Below the pieces are notes generated by a model. The model made no database searches, was not told where the DNA came from, and worked only from the letters and a program-made list of their open reading frames with translations. The position numbers were made by a program, and so were the translations under genes. This document shows, in pieces, positions 5,932 to 5,956 of a DNA stretch of 5,956 nucleotides. The first letter of the stretch is position 1, and each line of letters opens with the position of its first letter. This stretch comes from Oscillospiraceae bacterium (GTDB lineage Bacteria > Bacillota > Clostridia > Oscillospirales > Acutalibacteraceae): contig CACZON010000193.1 of NCBI GenBank assembly GCA_902782805.1, forward strand, positions 1 to 5,956, read 5' to 3'.

Positions 5932-5956
5932 ATGGAAATGAGATTTTTCAAATGCC
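5932..5956 (+). CDS. Start of a gene cut by the window edge, possibly desulfoferrodoxin-like
   Basis: Only eight codons are present, reading MEMRFFKC. TAAGGAGG (5916-5923) precedes the ATG by eight bases, and a strong promoter lies upstream, so this is clearly a real gene start. An aromatic pair followed by a cysteine within the first eight residues resembles the N-terminus of desulfoferrodoxin/superoxide reductase proteins, where a CxxC iron-binding motif starts at about this position. That would suit an anaerobe coping with oxygen. Eight residues are too few to be sure: rubredoxin-like or other zinc-ribbon proteins begin in a similar way. Confidence 0.4.

Overview
The window looks like a piece of chromosome from an anaerobic, moderately GC-rich Firmicute of the class Clostridia, probably an uncultured gut-type lineage. 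The evidence is AGGAGG-type ribosome binding sites, four near-consensus sigma-A promoters, compact intrinsic terminators, a BcrA/YtrB-type ABC transporter with a YtrA-type GntR regulator, and what looks like the first codons of a desulfoferrodoxin-like gene at the right edge. The taxonomic placement is inferred from gene content and style, not from a marker gene.

Layout. Bases 1-108 hold no gene I can support. Bases 109-351 are a tandem array of three 78-bp repeat units. The last unit runs almost directly into the -35 box of a strong promoter (355-382). That promoter drives a tightly packed + strand operon (418-2337) of ABC ATPase, six-helix ABC-2 permease and GntR/YtrA-type repressor. Adjacent genes overlap by 20 bp and 1 bp. 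An 8+8 bp inverted repeat over the -10 box and start site is a good candidate operator for the repressor, so the operon is probably autoregulated.

A bidirectional terminator (2355-2389) separates this operon from a convergent - strand pair of esterase-fold genes (3983 down to 2401). The upstream member has lost the nucleophilic serine, the oxyanion-side HG motif and the catalytic histidine. The downstream member keeps the full Ser-Asp-His triad. The two are translationally coupled and look like a pseudoenzyme/enzyme pair.

A 284-bp divergent intergenic region carries one promoter for each side. To its right is a single-gene unit (4268-5776) for a sugar isomerase of the L-fucose/L-arabinose isomerase superfamily, ending in its own terminator (5802-5830). 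A further strong promoter (5854-5882) and ribosome binding site introduce a gene cut off after eight codons.

The points most worth a second look are the repeat array (coding or non-coding), the catalytically dead esterase paralogue coupled to an intact one, and the isomerase of unknown substrate. I did not find evidence for a wholly new multi-gene system such as a defence island, CRISPR array or mobile element.
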